The notes: generated from the sequence alone by a model not told the origin. A DNA stretch of 64,000 nucleotides from Denitrobacterium detoxificans (GCF_001643775.1 NZ_CP011402.1:914001-978000), one strand, 5' to 3'. Shown: positions 53,662-62,099, counted from the first letter of the stretch. Translations and numbers: made by a program.

Positions 53662-54063
53662 TTAGTCTTCCTCCACGCGCACTGCGATGGTGCAGCCCCA
53701 CGCGTGGTAGTTGCTCTCTTCAAGTTCGATTAGCGTCGGGTCGCCCTGCACGTAGGCTCCCTGGCACCTGTACCTTCCCGTGACCGACGAGAAGTCGGCG
53801 TCCTCCATGCGCTCGGCGATGTCGCAGCAGGCCGCGCATGCGTCCCGCTCGCCGCGGCGTCGCACGATGACTCGGAAGGGGTAGGCGGCCAGGCGGCTGC
53901 CGTCCATGTAGGCCTCGATGGCCTGGGGCTGGTCGGGGCGCAAGCATATGCCCTCGCTGCCCGTGAACGCGTCGAAGCGCTTGGCCGACACGTCCCCATA
54001 GCCCCACGACTCGATGAGGGCCTTGGCCTGCATGAGTATCTCTATGGTCGTAGGGTCGTTCAC
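53662..54063 (-). CDS. Phage tail terminator/minor capsid protein
   Basis: About 133 residues from GTG 54063, which overlaps the preceding stop as GTGA. It contains ALIESWGYGDVSAKRFDAF near the start, then a Cys-rich ACAACCDI segment, and ends with YHAWGCTIAVRVEED. Placement between the gp10-like gene and the major tail protein is that of the tail terminator. The family assignment rests on order more than motifs. Confidence 0.6.
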   Translation of the reverse strand: MNDPTTIEILMQAKALIESWGYGDVSAKRFDAFTGSEGICLRPDQPQAIEAYMDGSRLAAYPFRVIVRRRGERDACAACCDIAERMEDADFSSVTGRYRCQGAYVQGDPTLIELEESNYHAWGCTIAVRVEED

Positions 54064-54395
54064 GATAGCTTCTCCTTCACGAGGCGAACCCACTCGGGCT
54101 TGTGCCTCGACTTGGCCACCTCGAACCACTTGGAGGCGGCCTTGGGGTTCTTCTGGGCCTTGATGCGGTTGGCGGCCATGAAGTAGACATACGAGGCGTA
54201 GCGCTGCGGCCAGATGACCTCCTTCTCCGTGAAGTGCATGCTGTCTTGCAGGTCGCCCTTGTCGACGGGGCAGTACTCGTTGGAGTCGTTGGCCACCTTC
54301 TCGGTGAGCGCGGCCTGGGCGGCCCGCAGCTGCTGGGCCGAAAAGCGGCGCTTCATGCCCCGCAGGTCAACCTTGACCGTGATGCCGGTTGCCAT
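54060..54395 (-). CDS. HK97 gp10-like minor capsid/head-tail joining protein
   Basis: 111 residues: VKVDLRGMKRRFSAQQLRAAQAALTEKVANDSNEYCPVDKGDLQDSM. The CPVDKGDLQDS element (usually PVDTGxLRxS) is the signature of gp10-type proteins of the neck. Next to head completion genes, so probably part of the head-tail connection. Confidence 0.75.
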   Translation of the reverse strand: MATGITVKVDLRGMKRRFSAQQLRAAQAALTEKVANDSNEYCPVDKGDLQDSMHFTEKEVIWPQRYASYVYFMAANRIKAQKNPKAASKWFEVAKSRHKPEWVRLVKEKLS

Positions 54396-54728
54396 CTAGC
54401 GCACCTCCACTTCCCAGTGGTGGACGTCGGCCTCTATGCGATAGGGCGTGACCTTGGAGGCCGTGGCCCACTCCCCGCCGTCGATGCTCAGCAGCGAGCC
54501 CGCGGGGATCTCGAATGCGCCTCCCGAGTTGACCGCGTCGACGTAGAGCACGCCCTGCGCGCCCTCCTCGAGCACCCAGTCCCTTCGGGCCAGGGCCTCC
54601 GCGCGGTCGAAGCGCACGTTGGAGATGGTCGTGGGCTGCTCCTCGTACTCGCCCGAGAAGTCGCCGTCCACGGGGCGGCGCACGGCCACCTCCGAGGGCA
54701 GCAGCCAGATGGGTATCGCCATGGCCAT
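54396..54728 (-). CDS. Phage minor capsid/head completion protein
   Basis: 110 residues starting MAMAIPIWLLPSEVAVRRP; basic in the middle (VRFDRAEALARRDWVLEEG), with GVLYVDAVNSGGAFEIPAGS, and ending in a Trp-containing HHWEVEVR. Small beta-rich neck proteins of the Minor_capsid_1 type look like this. It abuts its neighbour at 54395. Confidence 0.6.
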   Translation of the reverse strand: MAMAIPIWLLPSEVAVRRPVDGDFSGEYEEQPTTISNVRFDRAEALARRDWVLEEGAQGVLYVDAVNSGGAFEIPAGSLLSIDGGEWATASKVTPYRIEADVHHWEVEVR

Positions 54729-54730
54729 GC

Positions 54731-55060
54731 CTACATCAGCCCCGCCCACAGCAGCCCGCTCGTGGCCAGCTCTGCCGTCGCGGCGTCGATGGCGCACTGA
54801 CGCGCCTGGGAGGCATCCATGCCGCCCAGGGACACCGACCCGATGCTCAGCGAGCCGCCAGCGCCAGTGGTGGCGAGGGAATCGGCAGCGGCGCACACGG
54901 CCCGCTTGTAGGCTGTGACGGCCGCCTCGGACTCCGATTCGTTGCGGCCGACGAGCATGCCGACCAGCGCCATGGAGCGGGGGAGGCAGCCATCGAAGGC
55001 CGCCTCCGTCGCGGTGCCGCCGTAGGACCCGCTGTAGTATGCGTAGTCCGGCGCGTCCAC
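54731..55060 (-). CDS. Phage head-tail connector (gp6-like)
   Basis: 109 residues from GTG 55060, overlapping the capsid stop by one base (TAGTG). Helical: ATEAAFDGCLPRSMALVGMLVGRNESESEAAVTAYKRAV, then a Gly/Ser linker and a C-terminal helix. Size, position directly after the capsid gene and helical content fit a gp6-type adaptor. No motif is decisive. Confidence 0.6.
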   Translation of the reverse strand: MDAPDYAYYSGSYGGTATEAAFDGCLPRSMALVGMLVGRNESESEAAVTAYKRAVCAAADSLATTGAGGSLSIGSVSLGGMDASQARQCAIDAATAELATSGLLWAGLM

Positions 55061-55893
55061 TATTCGCCCGTCGTCTCGCCCGCAGCCGCGGCCTTGTTGG
55101 TGTAGATGCCCGCCACCTTGTTGTTGCGCACGATGGAGCCGTAGATCCATCGCAGCTGCGCCATCCAGCCGTCGCCGTTGGTGTGCTGGCCGGGGGCGAA
55201 GGTGTAGAGCGCTGCGCGCTTGGTGATGTAGCGGATGGTGTTCGTGCCGCCGCTGATGACCGTGAAATCGGCCTGCAGCAGCTCGTCGGGAACCTCGAAC
55301 ACCTGGAAGCCATCGTAGCTGCCGATAGCATCGGAGATGGAGCTGTCATTGCTCCACTGGCGGTCGGTGGCGTCCTCGAGCAGGCCCAGCGCGGCGCTGG
55401 ACATGTAGAGGTTGCCGCCCATGAGGCCAGCCTGCGTGAACTGGGTGCGGGCCTTGCGAATCTCGTCCTTGATGTTCGCGGCGGTCAGGGTCTCGGTGCC
55501 CTTCGTCTTGGCCTTGGTCTTGGCCACGGTGAAGAAATCCTTGTCAACGAACGGGGCCAGGATGGTGCGCTGGTACTCGCTCACGATCTTGGTGATGTCG
55601 GCCGCGGCCTCGTCGATGGCATCGGCTGCGTCGACGTAGAAGACCTTCTCCTTGTCGTTGGCCAGGGTGTAGGTCGTGCGGTTGAGCGTCACGTCGGCCT
55701 CGCCGCTCTGGAAGCGGTTGTAGTTGGCGGGGTTGGGGGAATCTCCGAAGCTCAGCTCCGGCACGCTCACCTGGCGGCCGTTCACGAACTCGGCGGCGCC
55801 AACGTCGTAGGCGGTCGCGTAGGTCGCGCCCGCGAGAACCTCGTCGATTGCGTCTACGTATTCCTTGGGGAATTCCTGGATGCTGGTAGGCAT
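55060..55893 (-). CDS. Phage major capsid protein
   Basis: 277 residues, located after the scaffold gene, as in other Gram-positive siphophages. It contains PTSIQEFPKEYVDAIDEVLAGATYATAY, DVTLNRTTYTLANDKEKVFYVDAADAIDEA, the helix KTKGTETLTAANIKDEIRKARTQFTQAG, NLYMSSAALGLLED and YGSIVRNNKVAGIYTN, consistent with an HK97-fold capsid protein lacking a protease domain. The ribosome site is aggaga. Confidence 0.82.
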   Translation of the reverse strand: MPTSIQEFPKEYVDAIDEVLAGATYATAYDVGAAEFVNGRQVSVPELSFGDSPNPANYNRFQSGEADVTLNRTTYTLANDKEKVFYVDAADAIDEAAADITKIVSEYQRTILAPFVDKDFFTVAKTKAKTKGTETLTAANIKDEIRKARTQFTQAGLMGGNLYMSSAALGLLEDATDRQWSNDSSISDAIGSYDGFQVFEVPDELLQADFTVISGGTNTIRYITKRAALYTFAPGQHTNGDGWMAQLRWIYGSIVRNNKVAGIYTNKAAAAGETTGE

Positions 55894-55907
55894 TGTCTAT
55901 CTCTCCT

Positions 55908-56405
55908 CTAGTCCTTCAGGCCAGCCGCGGCTCGTGCCTTCTTGCGGCGGGCCTCCGAATCGTCTGGCGCTCCCGCGGGCGGCAGGCCCGTGGAGCCCTT
56001 CTTGGCGAACAGGTACGGCTTGGCCTCCTTGAGCGCGTCCACGTCGCCGTTCTCGTCGAGCAGGGTCAGCGCAACCTCGATGTCCACGCAGCCCTCCTTG
56101 GCGAGGCGGGCGCTGTTGACGCGGGCGAACTCGGCGCGCTTTGCGGCGGCTTCGGAGTCGGCTCTCATCTTCTCGATTTCGGCCTGCAGCCCCTTCAGCT
56201 CGTCGTCCTTGCCCGAGAGCCCCTGGATCTTCTCCTGGAGTTCGGCGACCTGGGCCTTGTACTTGTCGCGGTCGGCCTTGGCCTTCTCGTAGGCGATGTC
56301 CTTGTCGGGCTTGCCCTTGGCCTCGTCTTCCCCCGCGCCCTGGCCCTGCTGCTTGCCCTCCTCGGGTTCTTCCTGTTTCTGCTCGTCCTTGTTGGCGTCT
56401 GCCAT
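55908..56405 (-). CDS. Phage capsid scaffold protein
   Basis: 165 residues from ATG 56405 (aaaggtgg upstream). A highly charged N terminus rich in Glu, Lys and Gln is followed by a long coiled coil (DKDIAYEKAKADRDKYKAQVAELQEKIQGL ... LQAEIEKMRADSEAAAKRAEF) and a basic tail ending KKARAAAGLKD. This is the classic layout of DUF4355-like scaffolds that template procapsid assembly; it immediately precedes the capsid gene. Confidence 0.8.
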   Translation of the reverse strand: MADANKDEQKQEEPEEGKQQGQGAGEDEAKGKPDKDIAYEKAKADRDKYKAQVAELQEKIQGLSGKDDELKGLQAEIEKMRADSEAAAKRAEFARVNSARLAKEGCVDIEVALTLLDENGDVDALKEAKPYLFAKKGSTGLPPAGAPDDSEARRKKARAAAGLKD

Positions 56406-56514
56406 CTGTCCACCTTTCACTGGGGTTTGCTCGGCTGTTCTCTCAGCCCTTCAGCGCGACGCGTCGGCCCGTCGCCAGCCTCGCGGGAATCGGCTTCCCG
56501 CCTGCCTATTTCGA

Positions 56515-56865
56515 TTATGCGGAGCGCGTCACACCAGCGGCCATGTACGCCTCGATGGCGGCTATGGCCTCGTCGGCTCCCCAGCACACGGTGGCCTCGT
56601 AGCCCTGCTCCTCGAGGATGGACAGCCACCTCAGTTGGTTGTCGCTGGGCTTGTTGCTGCCTGCCTTCATCTCGACGTACAGGCCGTGCTTGCCACCCCT
56701 GGCCACTGGGATGCACAGGTCGGGCACGCCAGGGCGCATGCCCATCTTCTTGAGGTGCGCCGCCGTCCTGGGGCTTCTCTGCGCCTCGTTGGGGATGTGG
56801 TAGACGGGGATGCGCTTCCATTCGCACCACTCGACCACCGCCTTCTGCTCGTCTGCCTCGCTCAC
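56515..56865 (-). CDS. VRR-NUC-domain nuclease
   Basis: 116 residues from GTG 56865, six bases after ggag; ATG 56880 is an alternative. The VRR-NUC fold is seen in VVEWCEWKRIPVYHIPNEAQRS, MGMRPGVPDLCIPVARGGKHGLYVEMKAGS and NQLRWLSILEEQGYEATVCWGADEAI, with the catalytic PD...(E)xK pattern intact (GVPDL and VEMKAG). Such phage nucleases usually act in replication or recombination; here it lies between two transcription terminators and the scaffold gene, which is unusual. Confidence 0.82.
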   Translation of the reverse strand: MSEADEQKAVVEWCEWKRIPVYHIPNEAQRSPRTAAHLKKMGMRPGVPDLCIPVARGGKHGLYVEMKAGSNKPSDNQLRWLSILEEQGYEATVCWGADEAIAAIEAYMAAGVTRSA

Positions 56866-56927
56866 GTCCGCTCCTTCCATCGGTTGCCTATGGCCCGATG
56901 GTGGGGCTGGGGTCACATGGAAGACGA

Positions 56928-56951
56928 AGCGCCACCCTACTGGATGGCGCT
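56928..56951 (-). terminator. Hairpin upstream of the VRR-NUC gene
   Basis: Arms agcgcca (56928-56934) and tggcgct (56945-56951) with a 10-base loop; on the minus strand followed by a T-containing tcgtctt. A weak terminator or processing hairpin. Confidence 0.4.
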
Positions 56952-56983
56952 CGTGGAATTACGTATCGGTCTGTATCGCGGGC

Positions 56984-57009
56984 TGGTGCATATTGGTGCA
57001 TATTGGTGC
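56984..57009. repeat. Tandem 10-base repeat TGGTGCATAT (2.6 copies)
   Basis: Two full copies of tggtgcatat (56984-56993, 56994-57003) plus tggtgc (57004-57009), in the gap between the putative immunity gene and the VRR-NUC gene. It could be a protein binding site. Confidence 0.6.
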
Positions 57010-57043
57010 GTTATTCGATTGGGTTGGTGTTGCCCGGGAAATG

Positions 57044-57064
57044 ATAAAGCCGCCCGTAGGCGGC
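57044..57064 (-). terminator. Terminator after the toxin-associated small gene
   Basis: Arms gccgcc (57049-57054) and ggcggc (57059-57064) with a 4-base loop; the minus strand continues TTTATC. It lies 29 bases past the stop at 57093, inside an otherwise continuous head operon. Confidence 0.65.
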
Positions 57065-57092
57065 TCCCGTGGTGTGCTAGATGGATTCCAGG

Positions 57093-57290
57093 CTAGGCTA
57101 TTTCTTTGATCTCTGCAATTTCATCGATGTAGATGACGTAATAAAACTCCCCGAAGTCAATGGAGATTGATTCCCTATCCGCTTCAGCGTATGTATCGTA
57201 GGTGACGCACCTACCCCTGACGATCTCTCCGTCCGTGCATTTCACCTCTATGTTCTTGCCCCAAAAGGCTATTGCGTCTCTAGTCTTCAT
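57093..57290 (-). CDS. Small acidic protein, putative immunity partner of the capsid-linked toxin
   Basis: 65 residues, reading AFWGKNIEVKCTDGEIVRGRC followed by YYVIYIDEIAEIKEI, which looks like a small Sm/SH3-like beta barrel. Its ATG 57290 lies inside the end of the minor capsid-toxin gene (11-base overlap, different frame), so the two are translationally coupled. Toxin-immunity pairs are commonly built this way, and a terminator follows directly. G+C is lower than in the surrounding head genes. Immunity function is inferred from position only. Confidence 0.55.
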   Translation of the reverse strand: MKTRDAIAFWGKNIEVKCTDGEIVRGRCVTYDTYAEADRESISIDFGEFYYVIYIDEIAEIKEIA

Positions 57291-58881
57291 CGAACAGTGC
57301 CCCTTGGTCTTTCGTGGGTACGATGTGTGTTCCCTTATCTACGCTGTAGTGTATCTTGAAATACCTGGTTGGCGTTTCATTGCCATTTTCATCAACATTG
57401 TACCCAATTATCCTGTCGCTGTGGCATATCTCCTTTTTGTCCCATCCCTTTGAGTTCATCGTCATCCGCCCCTTGCCAGCGAATTCGCGAACGAGCCTCT
57501 CGCACTCTTCAATGGAGATGGTGATATAGCTCGGGGCGATATTCTTCTTTCCTGTCTTTTTCCTTAGCTTCTCGGTGTGGTCTTTGTAGTTATACGTCCC
57601 TCTAATGTGCTTCCTCTGCGCCCCGACGTTTATGTAGTTTGCCGCGTCGTCCAGGACGCGTGCCTCGTACTCTGCTTTTGCCCTCTGGAAACGATTAAGC
57701 CTCACCTCGTCATAGTGCTTCACCTCATGCGCGGCCCTTTTGTCCAGGTGCACGATGCCCTCGGTTCCAGCTTTCCTCCTCGCGGCCCTGGCCGTCTGCT
57801 CGCGCCACCTCTCGCGGCTCAGCACGCTGTCGTTCTCCGCGATGAGCTGTCGCAGCTGGGCCTGCTTTCCGCGTATCCTGACGTTGACCGCCTTGGCGTC
57901 CAGGCCGTTGGCCTCGAGCACCTCCTTCTGTCGCTTGAGCTTGCGGATGTCGTTCTCGTAGCGGCGCTGGCGCTGCTGCAGGGCGTAGACCTCGTCGTTG
58001 TCGTAGCCCTTGCCGACCAGCGGGTCGTCCTGCCAGCGGCGGTGGTAGCCCTCGCGGTAGATGCCGATAGTGTGGCGGCAGTTGTAGCCGCCGTAGCCGT
58101 CCACGGGGTCGTAGGAGTCGCCGCCCCTGGCCATGCAGCGCTCGTAGAACGGCGGGTACTTCTCGCTCTTGCCGGACAGGCTGTACACCTTGCCCTGCCA
58201 CTTGGCGTGGCTCGGGCGCGCCCCTCCGTGGCTGCTGACCTCCACCAGGTCCTCGCCGCATAGCTCGGCGATGCTGATGGTCTGCTTGGTCAGGCGGGCC
58301 ATGAGCGCCTCCTGTATGACCTGGCGCATGGCGACGTCAACGGGCGTGCGCCTGATGCCCCTCGCCGTGGTCGTCTCGAATGCCGTGACTCCGCGTTCGG
58401 CCAGCTTGGTGACGGCCCACGTGGTCGCCCTGTCTCGGCCCATGTTGCCGCTGGACACCTGCAGGGCGGCGGCCCTCGTCATCTGGAAGTACTGCCTGCG
58501 AACGTCTGATGCCATGTTCGCCGCTATCTCGGATGCGCCCCGCAGCGCCTCCTTGTAGGCCTCCTGGGCCAGCCTCTCCGTCATCTCCATGATGTGCGCC
58601 GTCTGTCTCTCGGTGGCGCTTATCGTGACGGCCTCCCTGGCCGCGTTCTCCTCCAGCAGCCCGTATACGTCGCTCTTGAGGGCCTCGGCGACGTTGACGG
58701 CGCGCCTGGATTGCTCGAAGCACGTCACCTGCAGCTCGGCGGCCTCTCGGGCCACGTCAACGCCTTCCAGGCTGCTCTTCGCCAGCATCGCCGCGGCCTC
58801 GATGAGCATCGCGATCTCGAGCGCCGACAGCTCGTCTGCCGTCTCCTCTCCCGCCTGGCTTGCCTCCTCTGGGCTAATCAT
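57280..58881 (-). CDS. Phage minor capsid protein fused to a C-terminal Ntox50-like toxin domain
   Basis: 533 residues. The N-terminal 300 resemble phage minor capsid protein 2/MuF-type proteins: long helices, then ELCGEDLVEVSSHGGARPSHAKWQGKVYSLSG, a Cys and YGGYNCRHTIGIYREG. A coiled-coil linker (about 300-400) follows. The last 120 residues read INVGAQRKHIRGTYNY, YITISIEECERLVREFAGKGRM, DRIIGYNVDENGNETPT and FKIHYSVDKGTHIVPT, closely fitting the bacterial polymorphic toxin type 50 (Ntox50) family, with the conserved His residues in KHI and GTHIVPT. This tip domain is notably A+T-richer than the rest. Such MuF-toxin fusions are known in prophages; the toxin may be carried in the virion and act on rivals or the host. 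Confidence 0.82.
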   Translation of the reverse strand: MISPEEASQAGEETADELSALEIAMLIEAAAMLAKSSLEGVDVAREAAELQVTCFEQSRRAVNVAEALKSDVYGLLEENAAREAVTISATERQTAHIMEMTERLAQEAYKEALRGASEIAANMASDVRRQYFQMTRAAALQVSSGNMGRDRATTWAVTKLAERGVTAFETTTARGIRRTPVDVAMRQVIQEALMARLTKQTISIAELCGEDLVEVSSHGGARPSHAKWQGKVYSLSGKSEKYPPFYERCMARGGDSYDPVDGYGGYNCRHTIGIYREGYHRRWQDDPLVGKGYDNDEVYALQQRQRRYENDIRKLKRQKEVLEANGLDAKAVNVRIRGKQAQLRQLIAENDSVLSRERWREQTARAARRKAGTEGIVHLDKRAAHEVKHYDEVRLNRFQRAKAEYEARVLDDAANYINVGAQRKHIRGTYNYKDHTEKLRKKTGKKNIAPSYITISIEECERLVREFAGKGRMTMNSKGWDKKEICHSDRIIGYNVDENGNETPTRYFKIHYSVDKGTHIVPTKDQGALFDED

Positions 58882-58884
58882 GCG

Positions 58885-60261
58885 CTAGCCCTCGAACAGG
58901 GGAGCGGCGGCCTCCTGGGCGCCTGGCACGTTGGCCCTGGCGGTGGCCTCGTCCTCGCCGTACCACTTCATGCGGAACTCCCAGGGGTTCAGCGTCACGT
59001 TCAGCTCGGCCATGTCCTGGGCCTTCTCGGCGGCCGTGTCCTGGATGATGGAGTCGTCGAAGCCCACGGCGACCTCCACGTAGTCGGGCAGCTGAGCCTG
59101 GCCCAGGTGGCGCTTGGCGCAGAAGACGGCGGCCCTGACGATGTCGCAGATGGCCCCCGCCAGCAGCTTCTCGTGCTTGCGGATGTTGCGCATCAGCTGG
59201 CTGTTGTCGCTGCTCACTTCGGTGGCGGTGCGCAGCCCCGAGCGCTCCACGAAGTAGCTCTCCCCGAAGCCGCAGCAGCCGCCCATGGCGCGCAGGGCCA
59301 GCTCGTAGGCCTCCTTCTGGGAAGAGGTGCGCATCTGGGGAGCGAACACCTCCACCAGGTCGCTGGTGGCCGCCACCTTGCGGAACACCGTGTTGTCGCG
59401 GCCGAACGGCAGCGGGCGGGACTGCCCGTCGCCGTCCCCGTAGTCGACCAGCATGTCGGCCACGAAGATGCGGGCCTTGGTAAGGTCCACCTCGTTGAAG
59501 ATGGCGTCGAAGGCGAGGTCCACCGCCTCCAGGGCGTCCACGGCGTCTGCGTAGACGCTCTGGCCGTAGGGCGACATGTCCACCCGCGTGTTCTTCACGG
59601 CGGGGCGCACCACGGCGAAGGTCGGGTAGGGGCATCCCGTGGCGAAGTCGGCCTCGGTGCCATCGGGAACGACCTCGCGGCCGTCCGTGTCCCAGGCGCG
59701 GCTCAGGATGTGGTAGCCGTCGGCCTGGCGCAGGTGCAGGGTCAGCTGGTCGAGCATCTGGCCGCGGTAGCTGGCGCGGGACGCGAAGGCGCACTCCACG
59801 ATGCGGCCGTCGTCCCAGCTGATGGGGATGACCTGGCGCGCGTCGTAGCGGCGCGGCACCATGCGCCCGCCCTCCACGTCCAGCCACAGCGCCCACGCGG
59901 CCGTGCCCAGCGCGAAGGCATCCTTCACGAGGTCGGAGCCGTTCAGCAGGAAGCCCGTCGAGTCCATCCAGGCGCCCAGCCACTCGTTGGCGGCCTCGTC
60001 GTCGGTGGCGACCGTGGTCTTGTCGGTCATGAGCAGGCTGGCCCACTCCTCGGCGACCTTCGCGGCTGGTCGGATGCTGCGTCGGTGGATCTTGAGCCTC
60101 TGGCCGTCCACCTTGTCCTCGTAGTCGTAGAAGTCGCCCTTGGCGGTCAGCATCCGCATCCAGCGGGCGATGAAGGGCCTCATGGCCCCGTACGGGTTCG
60201 GCAGCCCGCTCTTGGCGAGGTAGCCGGTGATTGACTCTGGCAGGGTGTATTCGTCTAGCAT
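58885..60261 (-). CDS. Phage portal protein
   Basis: 458 residues; the dodecameric ring at the capsid vertex through which DNA passes. Features: AMRPFIARWMRMLTAKGDFYDYEDKVDGQRLKIHRRSIRP near the start, AKVAEEWASLLMTDK, a DAFALGTAAWALWLDVEGG segment, and the wing/stem region with SYFVERSGLRTATEVSSDNSQLMRNIRKHEKLL, typical of SPP1-gp6-like portals. It lies between the large terminase and the minor capsid gene. The ribosome site is aaagg. Confidence 0.87.
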   Translation of the reverse strand: MLDEYTLPESITGYLAKSGLPNPYGAMRPFIARWMRMLTAKGDFYDYEDKVDGQRLKIHRRSIRPAAKVAEEWASLLMTDKTTVATDDEAANEWLGAWMDSTGFLLNGSDLVKDAFALGTAAWALWLDVEGGRMVPRRYDARQVIPISWDDGRIVECAFASRASYRGQMLDQLTLHLRQADGYHILSRAWDTDGREVVPDGTEADFATGCPYPTFAVVRPAVKNTRVDMSPYGQSVYADAVDALEAVDLAFDAIFNEVDLTKARIFVADMLVDYGDGDGQSRPLPFGRDNTVFRKVAATSDLVEVFAPQMRTSSQKEAYELALRAMGGCCGFGESYFVERSGLRTATEVSSDNSQLMRNIRKHEKLLAGAICDIVRAAVFCAKRHLGQAQLPDYVEVAVGFDDSIIQDTAAEKAQDMAELNVTLNPWEFRMKWYGEDEATARANVPGAQEAAAPLFEG

Positions 60262-60302
60262 GGCGCGCCTTTCTCTCTGCTGAGATTATTCGGCCCGCGT
60301 CA

Positions 60303-61595
60303 CTATCGGCCCCGCAGCACGTCCTCCATGACCGCGTATCGCACCGCATCTATGCTGTGGTCGTTGCCGTCGGGGAAGTCGTCCGTCCAGCGCCCCGACC
60401 TGTCGCGCCCGTGCTCGTAGCGCCTGAACTCGTCGTAGGCCAGCGGGCAGCGGTCGGGGTCGATGACTATCTCGCGAAGGCCCGCGAGCCACAGGTAGCT
60501 CGCGCGGCGCATGTTGCCCTTGCGGGCGGGCCTGGCGTTCAGTCCCTCGTGGCGGTACGTGGCTATGCTGGTCTGCTCGGCGCTGTCGCACCAGATGGGC
60601 TGGTTGTGGAAGCGCTCGCGGCCCCTGGCGTCGGGCCACGTGAAGCGCGCCCTCACCAGCTGGGCGGTCTCGGCGGGGGTCTGCTTGTTGGCGCTCAGCT
60701 CGTCGAATACGATGAGCCGCCTCTGGGCCGCCTGGAACTCGCACCGGACGAAGCGCCACGGGTCTGGCCACCAGCCCCAGTCCACGCCGTTGCGCGGGTT
60801 GTCGAAGGTCGCGATCTCCTCGTCGGTCACCTTGCGCGCCACGACGTTGCCGAAGACGTTGCCGCCCGTGCCGGTCACCTCGCCCAGGAATTCCCAGCGG
60901 TAGCCCTCGGGGTTGGCCTCGCGCTCGTACTCGGCGTCCTCGATGAAGGGGGCGCCCAGCCAGTCGGCGTGGCCGCTTTCCACCACGTCCAGGTAGCTGC
61001 TGGCGTCCACCACGCACCCTGGCTTGCGGCGCATCTCCTCGGCGCGCTCGTTGACCCAGCTCCACATGGTGCGGGGCGGGTTGTAGCTGTAGAACGTCCA
61101 GAAGGTGGAGCCTCCGCGCTTGAAGCTGCGCAGGGCGCTCGCCACGTCCTGCCAGGAGTCCATCTGGTCCAGCTCCTCGAACCACTGGATGGCGCAGTAC
61201 CCGACCGTGAACTTCACGCCCTTGGCCTTGAGCGGGTCGTCCAGGCCGCGGAAGGCTATCTTCTGGCCCGTGGGCAGGTAGGTTATCTCCATGGGCGACA
61301 CCGTGGCGTGGAAGAGCCGCTGCGCGCCCAGCTGCTGGATGGCCCACAGCATCTGGTTGTAGACGGAGCCGCGCAGGGTGTCCTTGAAGCGGCGCACGAC
61401 CACGGCGTTGGCGTAGGGGTAGCGCATGATGAGCGTGGCGATGATGAGGCCGATGGCGCTGCTCTTGGTGCTGCCGCGCCCGCCCTTCATCCACCACTCG
61501 GAGTTTCCGCCGCCCGTCTCGCCGTGGTAGAACGCGTCGCCGACGATTGGGTGGAAGCGGTCGATCGTGAGGTCGGCCAGGCTAGTCGTGGCCAA
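60303..61595 (-). CDS. Phage terminase large subunit (PBSX/SPP1-like)
   Basis: 430 residues; the packaging motor and nuclease. Walker A-like KGGRGSTKSSAIGL (about 37-50), VVVRRFKDTLRGSVYNQMLWAIQQLG, IQWFEELDQM (Walker B plus coupling region) and, in the nuclease half, GVDWGWWPDPWRF, IVFDE and DGNDHSIDAVRY with acidic metal ligands. Its start overlaps the small terminase end by 14 bases. Confidence 0.93.
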   Translation of the reverse strand: MATTSLADLTIDRFHPIVGDAFYHGETGGGNSEWWMKGGRGSTKSSAIGLIIATLIMRYPYANAVVVRRFKDTLRGSVYNQMLWAIQQLGAQRLFHATVSPMEITYLPTGQKIAFRGLDDPLKAKGVKFTVGYCAIQWFEELDQMDSWQDVASALRSFKRGGSTFWTFYSYNPPRTMWSWVNERAEEMRRKPGCVVDASSYLDVVESGHADWLGAPFIEDAEYEREANPEGYRWEFLGEVTGTGGNVFGNVVARKVTDEEIATFDNPRNGVDWGWWPDPWRFVRCEFQAAQRRLIVFDELSANKQTPAETAQLVRARFTWPDARGRERFHNQPIWCDSAEQTSIATYRHEGLNARPARKGNMRRASYLWLAGLREIVIDPDRCPLAYDEFRRYEHGRDRSGRWTDDFPDGNDHSIDAVRYAVMEDVLRGR

Positions 61596-62037
61596 TTGGC
61601 CTCACCTCGGTGCCCAGGACCACCGTCACGGCGGGGCCTCCGTCTGCGTCTCCCTCTGGGTTGTCGGCCCAGCCTGCGCGGTTCTTCAGCCAGAACGCCT
61701 GGGCGGCCATGGAGGGCGGCAGGCGCTTCTCGTGGGTCTCCTCGATGGTCTCCACGACCTTGCCCGACTTGTCCCGCACCTTGCGGGTGCGCGTCTCGAC
61801 CTGCGTGGCGTTGCCCGTGGCAAGGTTCCACAGCTCGTTCTCCACGTCGGCGTTGGCCTTGTCTCGCCCCTCTTTTAGGGCCTCAGAAAACTCGTGGTGG
61901 CGCTTGCGCCATCGGCACACGGTGTCCACCGTAACGCCCAGCCCCTCGGCTATCTGCTCGAGGTTGCAGCCGCGGCGCGCCAGGGCCAGCACCAGGGCGG
62001 GGGAGCGCTCGGGATCGTACTTCGTGGGCCTGCTCAC
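61582..62037 (-). CDS. Phage terminase small subunit
   Basis: 151 residues from GTG 62037 behind ggagg. The N-terminal helix-turn-helix (LARRGCNLEQIAEGLGVTVDTVCRWRKRHHEF) should bind the packaging site; the middle is helical (DKANADVENELWNLATGNATQVETRTRKV), and the end has PPSMAAQAFWLKNRAGW, frequent in TerS. It is first in the packaging-structural operon, preceded by terminator-like hairpins. Confidence 0.85.
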   Translation of the reverse strand: MSRPTKYDPERSPALVLALARRGCNLEQIAEGLGVTVDTVCRWRKRHHEFSEALKEGRDKANADVENELWNLATGNATQVETRTRKVRDKSGKVVETIEETHEKRLPPSMAAQAFWLKNRAGWADNPEGDADGGPAVTVVLGTEVRPIGHD

Positions 62038-62099
62038 GCTGCCTCCGTTCCTCGTGGCCCTTCGCTTTCTACCTCGATTCTATAGGCCCCGTAACAGCG

